44,976 nt of DNA from Thermomonas sp. (GTDB lineage Bacteria; Pseudomonadota; Gammaproteobacteria; Xanthomonadales; Xanthomonadaceae). The notes under the pieces are model-generated. The model was not told the DNA's origin and ran no database searches. It worked only from the letters and a program-made list of their open reading frames with translations. The translations under genes and the position numbers were made by a program. The stretch lies in NCBI RefSeq assembly GCF_025993755.1, contig NZ_JAMQHN010000087.1:1-44976 (forward strand), in the 5' to 3' direction. Numbering within the stretch: the first letter of the stretch is position 1; each line of letters opens with the position of its first letter. Shown here in pieces: positions 36,861-44,832 of this stretch.

Positions 36861-38093
36861 ATGCTTTCGATTCACGCGGCGCGCGATCCGGGGCCGAAAA
36901 AGCGCCATCCGCGCATCGGTCTGGCGATCGCCGGCGGCGGCCCGGTCGGGGCGATGTACGAACTGGGCGTGCTGCGCGCGCTCGAAGAGGCCTGCGAGGG
37001 ACTCGATCTCACCCGCATGGACGGCTACGTCGGGGTCAGCTCGGGCGCCTTCTTCGCCGCCGGCCTGGCCAATCGCATGGACACTGCGGAGCTGTGCCGG
37101 ATTTTCCTCAAGGGCGAATGCGCGGACGTTCCGTTTTCACCGGAAATTTTCCTGCAGCCGGCCTTTCGGGAATACCTCAAGCGCGCCGCGGCAGCGCCCA
37201 AACAGGGCATGCGCCTGCTCCACGACCTGGTCTCCCCGGACACCGGGTCGCGCTGGTCGGAACTGCTCAACCGCCTCGGCGGCCTGATCCCGACCGGCCT
37301 GTTCGACAACGCCCCGGTCGAGCGATTCCTGGGCGAGCTTTTTTCGCACAAGGGCCGCAGCAACGATTTCCGCAAGCTCAAGCGCCCGCTGTTCGTGATC
37401 GCGGTCGATCTGGACAGCAGCGAAACCACCTGTTTCGGCGGCCCGGGCTGGGACGACGTTCCGATCTCGCGCGCAGTTCAGGCCAGCTCGGCCCTGCCCG
37501 GCCTGTACCCGCCGGTCGAGTTGCGCGGTCGCAACTTCGTCGATGGCGCCCTGCGGCGCACCATGCATGCCTCGATCCTGCTCGACCGCGACGTCGATCT
37601 GCTGATCGGCATCAATCCGCTGGTGCCGTTCAATCCGACCCGCGAGGCGGGCCACGCCCGCTTCGGCGATCGCCAGATCGCCCAAGCCGGATTGCCGGGC
37701 GTGCTGTCCCAGACCCTGCGCACCATGCTGCAATCGCGCATGCAGGTGGGACTGGCGCGCTACCCGCAGCGCTACCCGCACATCAACCAGATCGTGTTCG
37801 AACCGAATGCGATCGACCGCGACCTGTTCTACACCAACATCTTCAGTTTCTCGGCACGGCAGCGGATCTCGCAGCTGGGCTACCGCAACACCCTCGACGA
37901 CCTTCGCAACCGGCGCGAGTTGCTGGAGCCGCTGCTGGCACGGCACGGCATCGGCCTGCGCGAACAGGTACTGGCCGATTCCCACCGCGTTCTGCTCGAC
38001 GCACTGCCCGCCGGCGTGCATCGAACCGAAACGACGGCCCGGCTTGCACGCAATCTGGACGACATCGAGCACCTTCTTCAGCGCGTGGTGTGA
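36861..38093 (+). CDS. Patatin-like phospholipase/lipid acyl hydrolase
   Basis: A 410-residue cytoplasmic hydrolase with a Ser-Asp dyad. The oxyanion loop is GGGPVGAMYELGVLRAL (about residues 25-41), the nucleophile motif is GVSSG (about 56-60, GxSxG) and the dyad Asp lies in VDGALRR (near residue 228). No signal peptide. Patatin-like enzymes release fatty acids from phospholipids or neutral lipids, and relatives are found on storage granules. Flanked by an FHA membrane protein and a phasin, which suggests a role in mobilising granule lipid; this is inference. Confidence 0.88.
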   Translation: MLSIHAARDPGPKKRHPRIGLAIAGGGPVGAMYELGVLRALEEACEGLDLTRMDGYVGVSSGAFFAAGLANRMDTAELCRIFLKGECADVPFSPEIFLQPAFREYLKRAAAAPKQGMRLLHDLVSPDTGSRWSELLNRLGGLIPTGLFDNAPVERFLGELFSHKGRSNDFRKLKRPLFVIAVDLDSSETTCFGGPGWDDVPISRAVQASSALPGLYPPVELRGRNFVDGALRRTMHASILLDRDVDLLIGINPLVPFNPTREAGHARFGDRQIAQAGLPGVLSQTLRTMLQSRMQVGLARYPQRYPHINQIVFEPNAIDRDLFYTNIFSFSARQRISQLGYRNTLDDLRNRRELLEPLLARHGIGLREQVLADSHRVLLDALPAGVHRTETTARLARNLDDIEHLLQRVV

Positions 38094-38171
38094 ATGCTCT
38101 AGACGAAGTGCGGATCCTGTGCCGCAATCCTTCCAACCAACTACGCGTCGCCGCGACGCAGGGAAACCGCT

Positions 38172-38765
38172 ATGGCCAAGCTCAAGAAATCCGCCAGCAA
38201 GAAGCCGACCGGCACCAGCAAGCCCGGGGCGCAGTCCGATGCCCCGCGCATGAACCGGTCGATCACCGAATCCGCACAGCAGATCTGGCTGGCCGGCATG
38301 GGCGCCTTCAATCGCGCGCAGGCCGAAGGCGGACGCCTGTTCGAAAGTCTGGTTCGCGACGGCCTGTCGCTGGAACAGACCGCGCGCCGCTTTGCCGGCA
38401 GCCGCGTCACCGGCGTGAAGGGCGTGGTCGAAGGCCGCGTCGGACAGGCCAAGGAACGTGCCGTCGACACCTGGGACAAGCTGGAAAAGGTGTTCGAGGA
38501 ACGCGTCCAGCGGGCGCTGGTCAAGCTCGGCGTCCCCGGTCGCGACGACCTCAATGCCCTGACCGAGCGCGTCGAGCGCCTGACCGCCGCCCTGCACAAG
38601 CTTGGCGCCAAGCCGAGTGCGGGCACTGCGAAGAAGACATCCAAGACAGATCGTCCCGCCACCGCCAAAAAAGCCACGAGCAAGCCTGCCAAGGCTGCCA
38701 GGGCGGCCAAGGCCCGGAAGCCTGCCGCCGGAAAGTCGGCCAAGTCGGGCGCCGCTGCCGAGTAA
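38172..38765 (+). CDS. Phasin-family granule-associated protein with histone-like tail
   Basis: A 197-residue protein. Residues about 35-140 match the PHA granule-associated phasin family (QQIWLAGMGAFNRAQAEGGRLFESLVRDG, then an amphipathic helix KLEKVFEERVQRALVKLGVP). Residues about 140-197 are a Lys/Ala/Pro-rich tail (AKKATSKPAKAARAAKA) like that of Pseudomonas PhaF, which links granules to the nucleoid. A second basic patch is at the N-terminus. Starts 78 bp after the patatin gene in the same direction. A short paralogue lies at 41108. Confidence 0.88.
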   Translation: MAKLKKSASKKPTGTSKPGAQSDAPRMNRSITESAQQIWLAGMGAFNRAQAEGGRLFESLVRDGLSLEQTARRFAGSRVTGVKGVVEGRVGQAKERAVDTWDKLEKVFEERVQRALVKLGVPGRDDLNALTERVERLTAALHKLGAKPSAGTAKKTSKTDRPATAKKATSKPAKAARAAKARKPAAGKSAKSGAAAE

Positions 38766-38809
38766 GCGTCAGCCCATCCAACCGGGACGCGTTGAACGAC
38801 CGCGTCACG

Positions 38810-38980
38810 GAACGGGAAATCCAGAATGACGGCACGGTCGCTTTCCCGTTCGACGCAGTGCTGACCGGATCAGTGTTGCCCTGCTCCGCTGACCCATTCG
38901 TGGCTGTTTCGTTGCGCATCGGTAAAGTCCCGCCAGTCCGCCCCTGTGGCACCCCCTCCCTTGCCATACGGACTGGCGGG
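38810..38980. other. Intergenic region with two perfect hairpins
   Basis: The 295-bp gap after the phasin gene (38766-39060) contains GAACGGGAAA (38810-38819) pairing with TTTCCCGTTC (38842-38851), and CCCGCCAGTCCG (38929-38940) pairing with CGGACTGGCGGG (38969-38980). The second is a perfect 12-bp stem with a 28-base loop. Neither has a good U-tract. I see no gene in this gap; TATAGT at 39025-39030 could be a -10 box for the next gene. Confidence 0.5.
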
Positions 38981-39060
38981 CATCGTTTCGCCGGGCGATC
39001 CGCCCAACGGTGGATGCCACGCGGTATAGTTGCGCTCGGCTCACAGCAACCGTTCAGCGC

Positions 39061-40050
39061 ATGATCCCTTTCTTGATCGCCCTGCTCGTCTTTGTCGGCG
39101 TCGGTGCCGGCTTGACCGTCTGGCTCCGTGGTGGCAAGAACGCTGCGCCGCAGTCCGAGCCCGTGCGCCGCGGCGCTGAGCAACTCGCCCAGCTGCGCTG
39201 GCGCGATTTTGCCCGTCTGGTGCTGCAGGCCATGCACGGCCGCGGCTACAACCCGGTGATCGGGCCGGAAGATCCGCCCGACGGGATTCCCAGCGATGGC
39301 AGCGACATCCTGCTCAAGCGCGCGGACGAACTCGCGCTGCTGTCCTGCCAGTACGGCACCGGGGCGACGGTCGCGCCGCAGGTTGTCGCCTCCGCTGCAA
39401 CCAAGGCCTCCTTGCACGGCGCCAGCCGTGTGATCGTGGTGACGCCGGGGCGTTTCGAAGGCGACATCGCGGATATCGTGGCCAATCATCAGGTCGAACT
39501 GATCGATGGCGAAACCCTGTGGCCGGAAGTGCGTCCCTACGTTGCGCGCCCGGAAGAACCTGTGCCGGTCACATCACCTTCGGCAGCCATTCCAGCCAAG
39601 ACCCAGGCCTTCGTCTGGCTCGGCGCAGCGCTGGCCGGCACCCTGGCCTTCGTGGCTGTGGACGGCCTCACGCAAAGCCCCGACAGCCTTCCTTCCGAGG
39701 CCGTTGCACCGCAAGCGAACACGGCCCCGCCGGCAGCCCAGCGACCTGCCGCCGCACCCTCCGCCGACGAACGTCCGGCCCAGCCGGGCGTGCCGGCCGA
39801 CACCCGCGAACTCGACCAGCGCCGAAAGGAAGCCGCCAACGCGGTTGCCACCCTGTTCGGCGTCAGCCGTGCGCTGTGGTCCAGCCAATCGACCCTGATG
39901 GTCTATCTCTCGTCGGAAAACGCGGATCCGTTCAACGACATCTGCCCGCTGCTCGAACAGTATCCGGAACTGGCCGCCTCGCGCATCCAGCTGCAGCCGC
40001 CGGAGGGCAGCGACAAACAGGTCCGCTTCAAGCAGTGCCGCGCCTACTGA
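39061..40050 (+). CDS. Membrane-anchored Mrr-like (restriction endonuclease-fold) protein
   Basis: A 329-residue protein. Residues 2-22 and about 181-203 are membrane segments. Between them, about 40-155, lies an Mrr-type nuclease-like domain: WRDFARLVLQAMHGRGY, then SDGSDILLKRADELALLSCQYG and ASRVIVVTPGRFEGDIADIV. In active members the last strand ends QxK; here it reads SCQYG, so the catalytic Lys appears to be missing and the domain may be inactive. The C-terminal part (after a Pro/Ala linker) is a small domain with two Cys. Such proteins occur in xanthomonads; function unknown. Convergent with the next gene (66 bp gap with an ACGGCCG/CGGCCGT hairpin at 40050-40074). Confidence 0.7.
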   Translation: MIPFLIALLVFVGVGAGLTVWLRGGKNAAPQSEPVRRGAEQLAQLRWRDFARLVLQAMHGRGYNPVIGPEDPPDGIPSDGSDILLKRADELALLSCQYGTGATVAPQVVASAATKASLHGASRVIVVTPGRFEGDIADIVANHQVELIDGETLWPEVRPYVARPEEPVPVTSPSAAIPAKTQAFVWLGAALAGTLAFVAVDGLTQSPDSLPSEAVAPQANTAPPAAQRPAAAPSADERPAQPGVPADTRELDQRRKEAANAVATLFGVSRALWSSQSTLMVYLSSENADPFNDICPLLEQYPELAASRIQLQPPEGSDKQVRFKQCRAY

Positions 40051-40116
40051 CGGCCGTTCCGGTCCGCCGGCCGTACAGCGGTTGATCGGAGCATCATCTT
40101 CCGACGGGCAGGCGCG

Positions 40117-40974
40117 TCATTCGATCTGCGCGCGCGCCCAGGCCGCGTCCAGCGTCTCCATCGCGTCCAGCGGCTTGCACTTGCCAGCCTTTTCGTAGGC
40201 TTCCGCAGCCGCGTCCTCGTTGCGCCGGGCATCGAGCAGCAACAGCAGGTTGCCGTGTTCGACATGGGCAATCGGTGAGGCCGGCGTGAGTTTGAGCGCT
40301 TCGCGGATGTGTTTGTCGGCTTCTGACGCCTTCGCGCCATAGGTCAGCCCGCCGATCATCGCGCCAATCTTGCCGACGATTTCGGCGTGATAGAGCGCCA
40401 GCGCCATGTGCGCCTCGGCGTGCTTGGGCGCCAGTTCCAGCGCGGCATCCAGCGAGGCGCGCACCTTGCCGGCGATCCCCAGCTTGAGCGCCTTGGCGAT
40501 CGAAATTCCCTGGCTGTAACGGCCCAGCGCGAAGGCATGCCGGTAATGGCTGTTGGCTTCCTCCGGAAGCGCCTTGATCGCCGCTTCCGCAAGCTTTCCT
40601 CCCAGCTCGTGGCGGCGCAGGCGCTCGGCTTCATCCTCGACCAGATAGGTCGCGTGGATTCCAAGCGCCTTGACCGCCACCGACGCGCCCACCGGCCCCA
40701 GCGCCTCGCCAGACTCGAACGCCTGCTGGAAATCCCCGCGATGGAAGGCACGCCAGGCATCCTGCAATGTAGCGGCCAGCGCTTCGGCATCCAGTTTCGG
40801 TGCGGATTTTCCGGCAGCCTTGAGCAGCGCGGCGGCACGCTTGGCGTCCGGGTACGGTTCGCAATCGCCGGCATGCAGCTTTGGCCAGGCCTTCTTCAAG
40901 GCATCGCCGGCGAACTGGAAGGCTTTGGCATCGTGGGGGAAAGGCGCCCAGGCGGACGATTTCTTCGCGGCCAT
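40117..40974 (-). CDS. Helical-repeat protein of unknown function (TPR/Sel1-like)
   Basis: A 285-residue soluble protein with no signal peptide. It consists of alternating helices with TPR-like spacing, for example AALLKAAGKSAPKLDAEALAA, DAWRAFHRGDFQQAFESGEA, ASLDAALELAPKHAEAHMALAL and AIAHVEHGNLLLLLDARR-type turns. I do not recognise a named family, though proteins of this kind occur in xanthomonads. It is divergent from the short phasin-like gene, and both genes share a mirrored 11-bp leader element containing the ribosome site. Confidence 0.7.
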   Translation of the reverse strand: MAAKKSSAWAPFPHDAKAFQFAGDALKKAWPKLHAGDCEPYPDAKRAAALLKAAGKSAPKLDAEALAATLQDAWRAFHRGDFQQAFESGEALGPVGASVAVKALGIHATYLVEDEAERLRRHELGGKLAEAAIKALPEEANSHYRHAFALGRYSQGISIAKALKLGIAGKVRASLDAALELAPKHAEAHMALALYHAEIVGKIGAMIGGLTYGAKASEADKHIREALKLTPASPIAHVEHGNLLLLLDARRNEDAAAEAYEKAGKCKPLDAMETLDAAWARAQIE

Positions 40975-40982
40975 GTCGTGGA

Positions 40983-41102
40983 ACTCCGGGGTCAGGTGTG
41001 GGTGTGAGCATCGGGCCAGTCGGGTGCAATGGCAAGTGCAGGGGTAGTGTGATTGCTCGACATCCGGGCGGCATGCTGGCCCCAATTTCCCGACCCCGGA
41101 GT
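40983..41102. promoter_or_regulatory. Divergent leader region with a perfect 11-bp inverted repeat
   Basis: ACTCCGGGGTC (40983-40993) and GACCCCGGAGT (41092-41102) are exact reverse complements placed just before the start codons of the two divergent genes. In both directions the element reads GACCCCGGAGT and supplies the GGAG ribosome site. The intervening 98 bp should hold both promoters; I see no strong consensus box. Confidence 0.6.
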
Positions 41103-41107
41103 CCGTC

Positions 41108-41533
41108 ATGGCCGCCCGCAAGAACACGAAGACCCGCACTCCTCGCGCTGAAGCCCTCGATCTCAATCCGCGCCATCTGTGGCTGGCCGCGCTTGGCGCC
41201 GTCGTTGCCGCACGCCGCAGCGCGGCGGGCGCGATCCACGAAGCCGGCCTGCGCACCCGGCTCGCGTCAGCCGACGCCCGGGACGCCGTGCGCAAGCTCA
41301 ACGCCGAGGCCCGCGCCGGGATCGAGACCCTGAGCGATCGCGTCCAGCCCCTCCTGTGCCCGGTTGGCCGCACGGTACAGGCCGGCATCGCACCGATCGC
41401 GCAACGTGTCGGGATCCAGCTCGGCCCGCAGCACACCGCGCGCCGCAAGGCGGCACCCAAGGCGACGCCGAAGGCGGCGCGGCGCACGGTTCGCAAGTCA
41501 GCCCCGGCACGCCGCAGCAAGCGCGCGGGTTGA
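41108..41533 (+). CDS. Short phasin-like protein with arginine/lysine-rich tail
   Basis: A 141-residue basic protein. The central part (about 18-100) resembles the N-terminal half of the phasin at 38172 (LWLAALGAVVAARRSAAGA, then an amphipathic stretch to GIQLGPQH). The C-terminal 40 residues are Ala/Lys/Arg-rich (ARRKAAPKATPKAARRTV), again PhaF-like. The ATG at 41108 follows GGAG by six bases. A likely granule surface or nucleoid-linking protein. The family match is weaker than for the longer phasin. Confidence 0.65.
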   Translation: MAARKNTKTRTPRAEALDLNPRHLWLAALGAVVAARRSAAGAIHEAGLRTRLASADARDAVRKLNAEARAGIETLSDRVQPLLCPVGRTVQAGIAPIAQRVGIQLGPQHTARRKAAPKATPKAARRTVRKSAPARRSKRAG

Positions 41534-41555
41534 GTCGCCCCGTAGCAATCACAAC

Positions 41556-41669
41556 GGCTTGTCGTCCTGTCAGTGTGGCGGGCGACCATAGGCGGCATGG
41601 ATGCCGCCTATGAGCCTACATGGACGTATTCACGGCGTGTCGCCCGCCATGCTGGCAGGGCGACAAGCC
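41556..41669. repeat. Large palindromic repeat, copy A
   Basis: Outer arms at 41556-41586 and 41639-41669 are reverse complements in 27 of 31 positions. Inside is a perfect 12-bp stem, CATAGGCGGCAT (41587-41598) and ATGCCGCCTATG (41601-41612). The inner 70 bp recur in inverted orientation at 44841-44905. The element follows the short phasin gene and precedes the 3' end of the TetR gene, so it may terminate both. Confidence 0.85.
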
Positions 41670-41718
41670 CCGATCGCTCATCGATCGACCCCCTCCAGAG
41701 CAGATACCCAGCCCGGTT

Positions 41719-42345
41719 TCAGTCGAGATAGGCGCCGGTCAGCGTGTTCAGATGCAGGCGTTCGGCGTCGCGCAGGAACGGCGCGATCGACAGCATCACC
41801 TGCACGATGCCATCGCGGATCGACTTGCGCTCGTCGTGTTCGCCGCGCGCAGCCGCATAGTTCAGCCAGAAGGTCGCGATCACCAGGATATTGGTGGCCG
41901 CGGCATCCAGCTCGGCCCGGGAAGCGCGCATGATGCCGGCCTGCAGCAGGCCGCGCATGACGTCGCGCGAACGTTCGTCGGCACGCTTGAGGATGCGCGC
42001 AAAGCGCATCCGCAGCCGGCGGTTGCGGGTCAGGATGTCGACCAGATCGCGGTACAGGAAGCGATAGTCCCAGATGCACTCGAACACCAGGTGCAGCTGC
42101 AGCCAGACGTCCTCCAGCCCCGGCAGCCGCCCCTCCGGCGCGGCCAGCGCCGCGTCCATGCGCACCTCGTAGCCGGCGAACAGCTGTTCGATGATGTCGT
42201 CCTTGTTGCGGAAGTGGTAGTACAGGTTGCCCGGGCTGATCTCCAGCTCGTCGGCAATGTGGTTGGTGGTGACGTTCGGCTCGCCCTGCGCATTGAACAT
42301 CGACAGCGAAGCGTCGAGGATGCGCTGGCGGGTCTGTCTGGCCAC
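41719..42345 (-). CDS. TetR-family transcriptional regulator (PhaD-like)
   Basis: A 208-residue regulator with an N-terminal TetR helix-turn-helix (MARQTRQRILDASLSMFNAQG, then TTNHIADELEISPGNLYYHF and RNKDDIIEQLF). The C-terminal ligand domain is all-helical. The sequence style resembles PhaD-type regulators of PHA/fatty acid genes, whose ligand is an acyl-CoA. GTG 42345 is used: it lies 11 bp after the stop of the acyl-CoA-binding protein gene and gives the family N-terminus. Together with that gene it is divergent from the fatty acyl-CoA reductase, a typical position for a local regulator. Confidence 0.88.
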   Translation of the reverse strand: MARQTRQRILDASLSMFNAQGEPNVTTNHIADELEISPGNLYYHFRNKDDIIEQLFAGYEVRMDAALAAPEGRLPGLEDVWLQLHLVFECIWDYRFLYRDLVDILTRNRRLRMRFARILKRADERSRDVMRGLLQAGIMRASRAELDAAATNILVIATFWLNYAAARGEHDERKSIRDGIVQVMLSIAPFLRDAERLHLNTLTGAYLD

Positions 42346-42356
42346 GTCCGATCCGC

Positions 42357-42614
42357 TCAGGCCGTCAGTTTCTTCACCAGATCGATGTATTTCTGCATCG
42401 CCTGATCCTGCGCGGTGCCCTTGAGCTTGCCCCAGGCTTCGTACTTGGCGGTCGCCACGAAATCGAAGAAACCCGGCTTCGGGCCGCTGACGTCGCCCTC
42501 GCTGCCCTGCTTGTAGAGTGCGTACAGGCGCAGCAAGGTGTCGTTGTCCGGCCGCTCCTTGAGCCCCTTGATGGCTTCCGACGCTTGTTCGAACGCTGCC
42601 TTGAGATCGGCCAT
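42357..42614 (-). CDS. Acyl-CoA-binding protein
   Basis: An 85-residue ACBP, full length for the family: a four-helix bundle that binds medium- to long-chain acyl-CoA and delivers it to enzymes. Diagnostic stretches are LRLYALYKQGSEGDV, the KPGFFDFVATAKYEAW region and YIDLVKKL at the end. ATG 42614. Bacterial ACBP is uncommon and often sits near lipid enzymes. It starts 150 bp from the fatty acyl-CoA reductase in the opposite direction and shares a transcript with the TetR gene (11-bp gap). Confidence 0.95.
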   Translation of the reverse strand: MADLKAAFEQASEAIKGLKERPDNDTLLRLYALYKQGSEGDVSGPKPGFFDFVATAKYEAWGKLKGTAQDQAMQKYIDLVKKLTA

Positions 42615-42764
42615 GACCCAACTCCGTGCCTGGATGCGGCCATGACACCACGCGCCGCGGCAGGGGTCAATACGCCACGGCATTGTCGCGAAGCCTGCGC
42701 TCTGGCAACGTATGCAACACGACCACGGGTCGGATTCAACTCAATCGGGGGGCAGGGACAGGTC

Positions 42765-44756
42765 ATGAGCTATTTCGTCACCGGCGGCACCGGATTCATC
42801 GGTCGGCATCTGATCGATCTCCTCCTCAAGCGCAAGGGCACCATCCACGTGCTGGTGCGCAAGGCGTCGATGAAGAAATTCACCGCGCTGGCGAAGAAGC
42901 ATGGTTGGGATCCCAAACGCGTGCTGGCGGTGGCCGGCGACATGACCGCACCGCGCTGCGGCCTGAGCGCCGCGCAGGTGCGCAGCCTCGGCGGCGGCAA
43001 GATCAAGCATTTCTTCCATCTGGCCGCGATCTACGACATGGCCGCCGATGCCGAATCGCAGCGCGTGGCCAATGTCGACGGCACCCAGCACGCGCTCGAC
43101 CTCGCCGCCGCGCTCAAGGCCGGTTGCTTCCACCACGCCAGTTCGATCGCCGCTGCCGGCATGTATCCGGGCGTGTTCCGCGAGGACATGTTCGAGGAGG
43201 CCGAGGGGCTGAACAATCCCTACCTGCGCACCAAGCACGATTCAGAAGGGCTGGTGCGCGCCGAGAAGCGCGTCAAGTGGCGGATCTACCGCCCCGGCAT
43301 GGTGGTCGGCCACTCGCAGACCGGCGAAATCGACAAGATCGACGGCCCGTACTACTTCTTCACCTTCCTCAAGAAACTGCGCGCGACGCTGCCGCAGTGG
43401 ATGCCGACGCTGGGCATCGAGGGCGGCCGCATCAACCTGGTTCCGGTCGATTTCGTCGCCGCCGCGATGGATCACATCGCCCACAAGCCGCGCCTCGACG
43501 GCCGCTGCTTCCATCTCACCGACCCGGAGCCGATGCGCGCCGGAGAGGTGCTCAACACCTTTGCCCGGGCCGGCCACGCCCCGGAAATGACCATGCGCAT
43601 CGACGCGCGCATGTTCGCCTTCCTGCCCGGCAGCGTGCGCGCCGCGGTCGGCAGCCTGCCGCCGGTACGCCGTTTCGTCGGCATGCTGCTGCGCGACTTC
43701 CGGATCCCGAAGGACGTTCTCGGCTTCATCACCTACCCGACCCGCTTCGACAACCGCGAGGCCGAGCGCGCGCTTAAGGGCAGCGGGATTTCCGTGCCGC
43801 CGCTGGAGTCCTACGCATGGCGGCTGTGGGATTACTGGGAGCGCCATCTCGACCCGGACCTGTTCGTCGACCACTCGCTCAAGGGCAAGGTGCGCGGCAA
43901 GGTGGTGGTCATCACCGGCGGTTCCTCCGGCATCGGCCTGTCCACCGCGCAGAAAGTCGCGGCGGCGGGCGCGACCACCATCATCGTGGCGCGCCGCGAG
44001 GACGAACTGTTCGCCGCGCGCGATGCCATGATCGCCGCCGGCGGCAAGGTGTTCGCCTACACCGCCGATCTCGCCGACCTAGCCGATTGCGACCGGTTGG
44101 TGGCGACCGTGCTGGAAAAGCACGGACACGTCGATGTTCTGGTCAACAACGCCGGCCGCTCGATCAGGCGTTCGATCGCGCTCAGCTTCGATCGCTTCCA
44201 CGATTTCGAGCGCACCATGCAGCTCAACTACTTCGGCAGCCTGCGCCTGATCATGGGCTTCATGCCGAAGATGATCGAACGCCGCAAAGGCCACATCATC
44301 AACATCAGTTCGATCGGCGTGCTGGCGAACTCGCCGCGCTTCTCCGCCTACGTGGCGTCGAAGGCCGCGCTGGACGCCTTCAGCCGTTGCGCACAGGGCG
44401 AACTGTCCGGCAAGCACATTGCCTTCACCACCATCAACATGCCGCTGGTGAAGACGCCGATGATCGCGCCGACCAAGATGTACGACAGCGTGCCGACGCT
44501 CACCCCCGACGAGGCCGCCGACCTGGTGGTCAAGGGCATCATCGAGCGTCCGAGCCGGATCGCCACCCGCCTCGGCGTTTTCGCCGCGCTGGTCAACGCG
44601 GTCGCGCCGAAAGCCTACGAAGTGGTGATGAGCACCGCGTTCGAACTGTTCCCCGATTCCTCGGCGGCCAAGGGCGAAGGCAAGTCGGGCAAGGACGAAA
44701 TCCCCAGCCAGGAACAGATCGCCTTCGCGGCGCTGATGCGCGGGGTGCACTGGTAG
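42765..44756 (+). CDS. Two-domain fatty acyl-CoA reductase (Marinobacter FAR type), alcohol-forming
   Basis: A 663-residue fusion. The N-terminal extended SDR domain (about 1-370) has GGTGFIG at residues 7-13 and a YxxxK pair Y153/K157 (YLRTK), with RIYRPGMVVGHSQTGEIDKID. The C-terminal classical SDR domain (about 378-663) has TGGSSGIG at 384-391, the NNAGRS loop, Ser515 region and Y529/K533 (YVASK). By recollection, length, domain order and long stretches such as SFDRFHDFERTMQLNYFGS match the Marinobacter fatty acyl-CoA reductase, which reduces acyl-CoA through the aldehyde to fatty alcohol with NADPH. No signal peptide. Divergent from ACBP and TetR genes, which probably supply substrate and control. 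ATG 42765 gives the complete first Rossmann strand. Confidence 0.9.
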   Translation: MSYFVTGGTGFIGRHLIDLLLKRKGTIHVLVRKASMKKFTALAKKHGWDPKRVLAVAGDMTAPRCGLSAAQVRSLGGGKIKHFFHLAAIYDMAADAESQRVANVDGTQHALDLAAALKAGCFHHASSIAAAGMYPGVFREDMFEEAEGLNNPYLRTKHDSEGLVRAEKRVKWRIYRPGMVVGHSQTGEIDKIDGPYYFFTFLKKLRATLPQWMPTLGIEGGRINLVPVDFVAAAMDHIAHKPRLDGRCFHLTDPEPMRAGEVLNTFARAGHAPEMTMRIDARMFAFLPGSVRAAVGSLPPVRRFVGMLLRDFRIPKDVLGFITYPTRFDNREAERALKGSGISVPPLESYAWRLWDYWERHLDPDLFVDHSLKGKVRGKVVVITGGSSGIGLSTAQKVAAAGATTIIVARREDELFAARDAMIAAGGKVFAYTADLADLADCDRLVATVLEKHGHVDVLVNNAGRSIRRSIALSFDRFHDFERTMQLNYFGSLRLIMGFMPKMIERRKGHIINISSIGVLANSPRFSAYVASKAALDAFSRCAQGELSGKHIAFTTINMPLVKTPMIAPTKMYDSVPTLTPDEAADLVVKGIIERPSRIATRLGVFAALVNAVAPKAYEVVMSTAFELFPDSSAAKGEGKSGKDEIPSQEQIAFAALMRGVHW

Positions 44757-44832
44757 GCACGGGCGTCGCGCGCCTTGCTCGCCGGCATCTCGGGAGGCAA
44801 GAAGGAGCTTCAAGGGCCGCCAGCCGAGGAGC

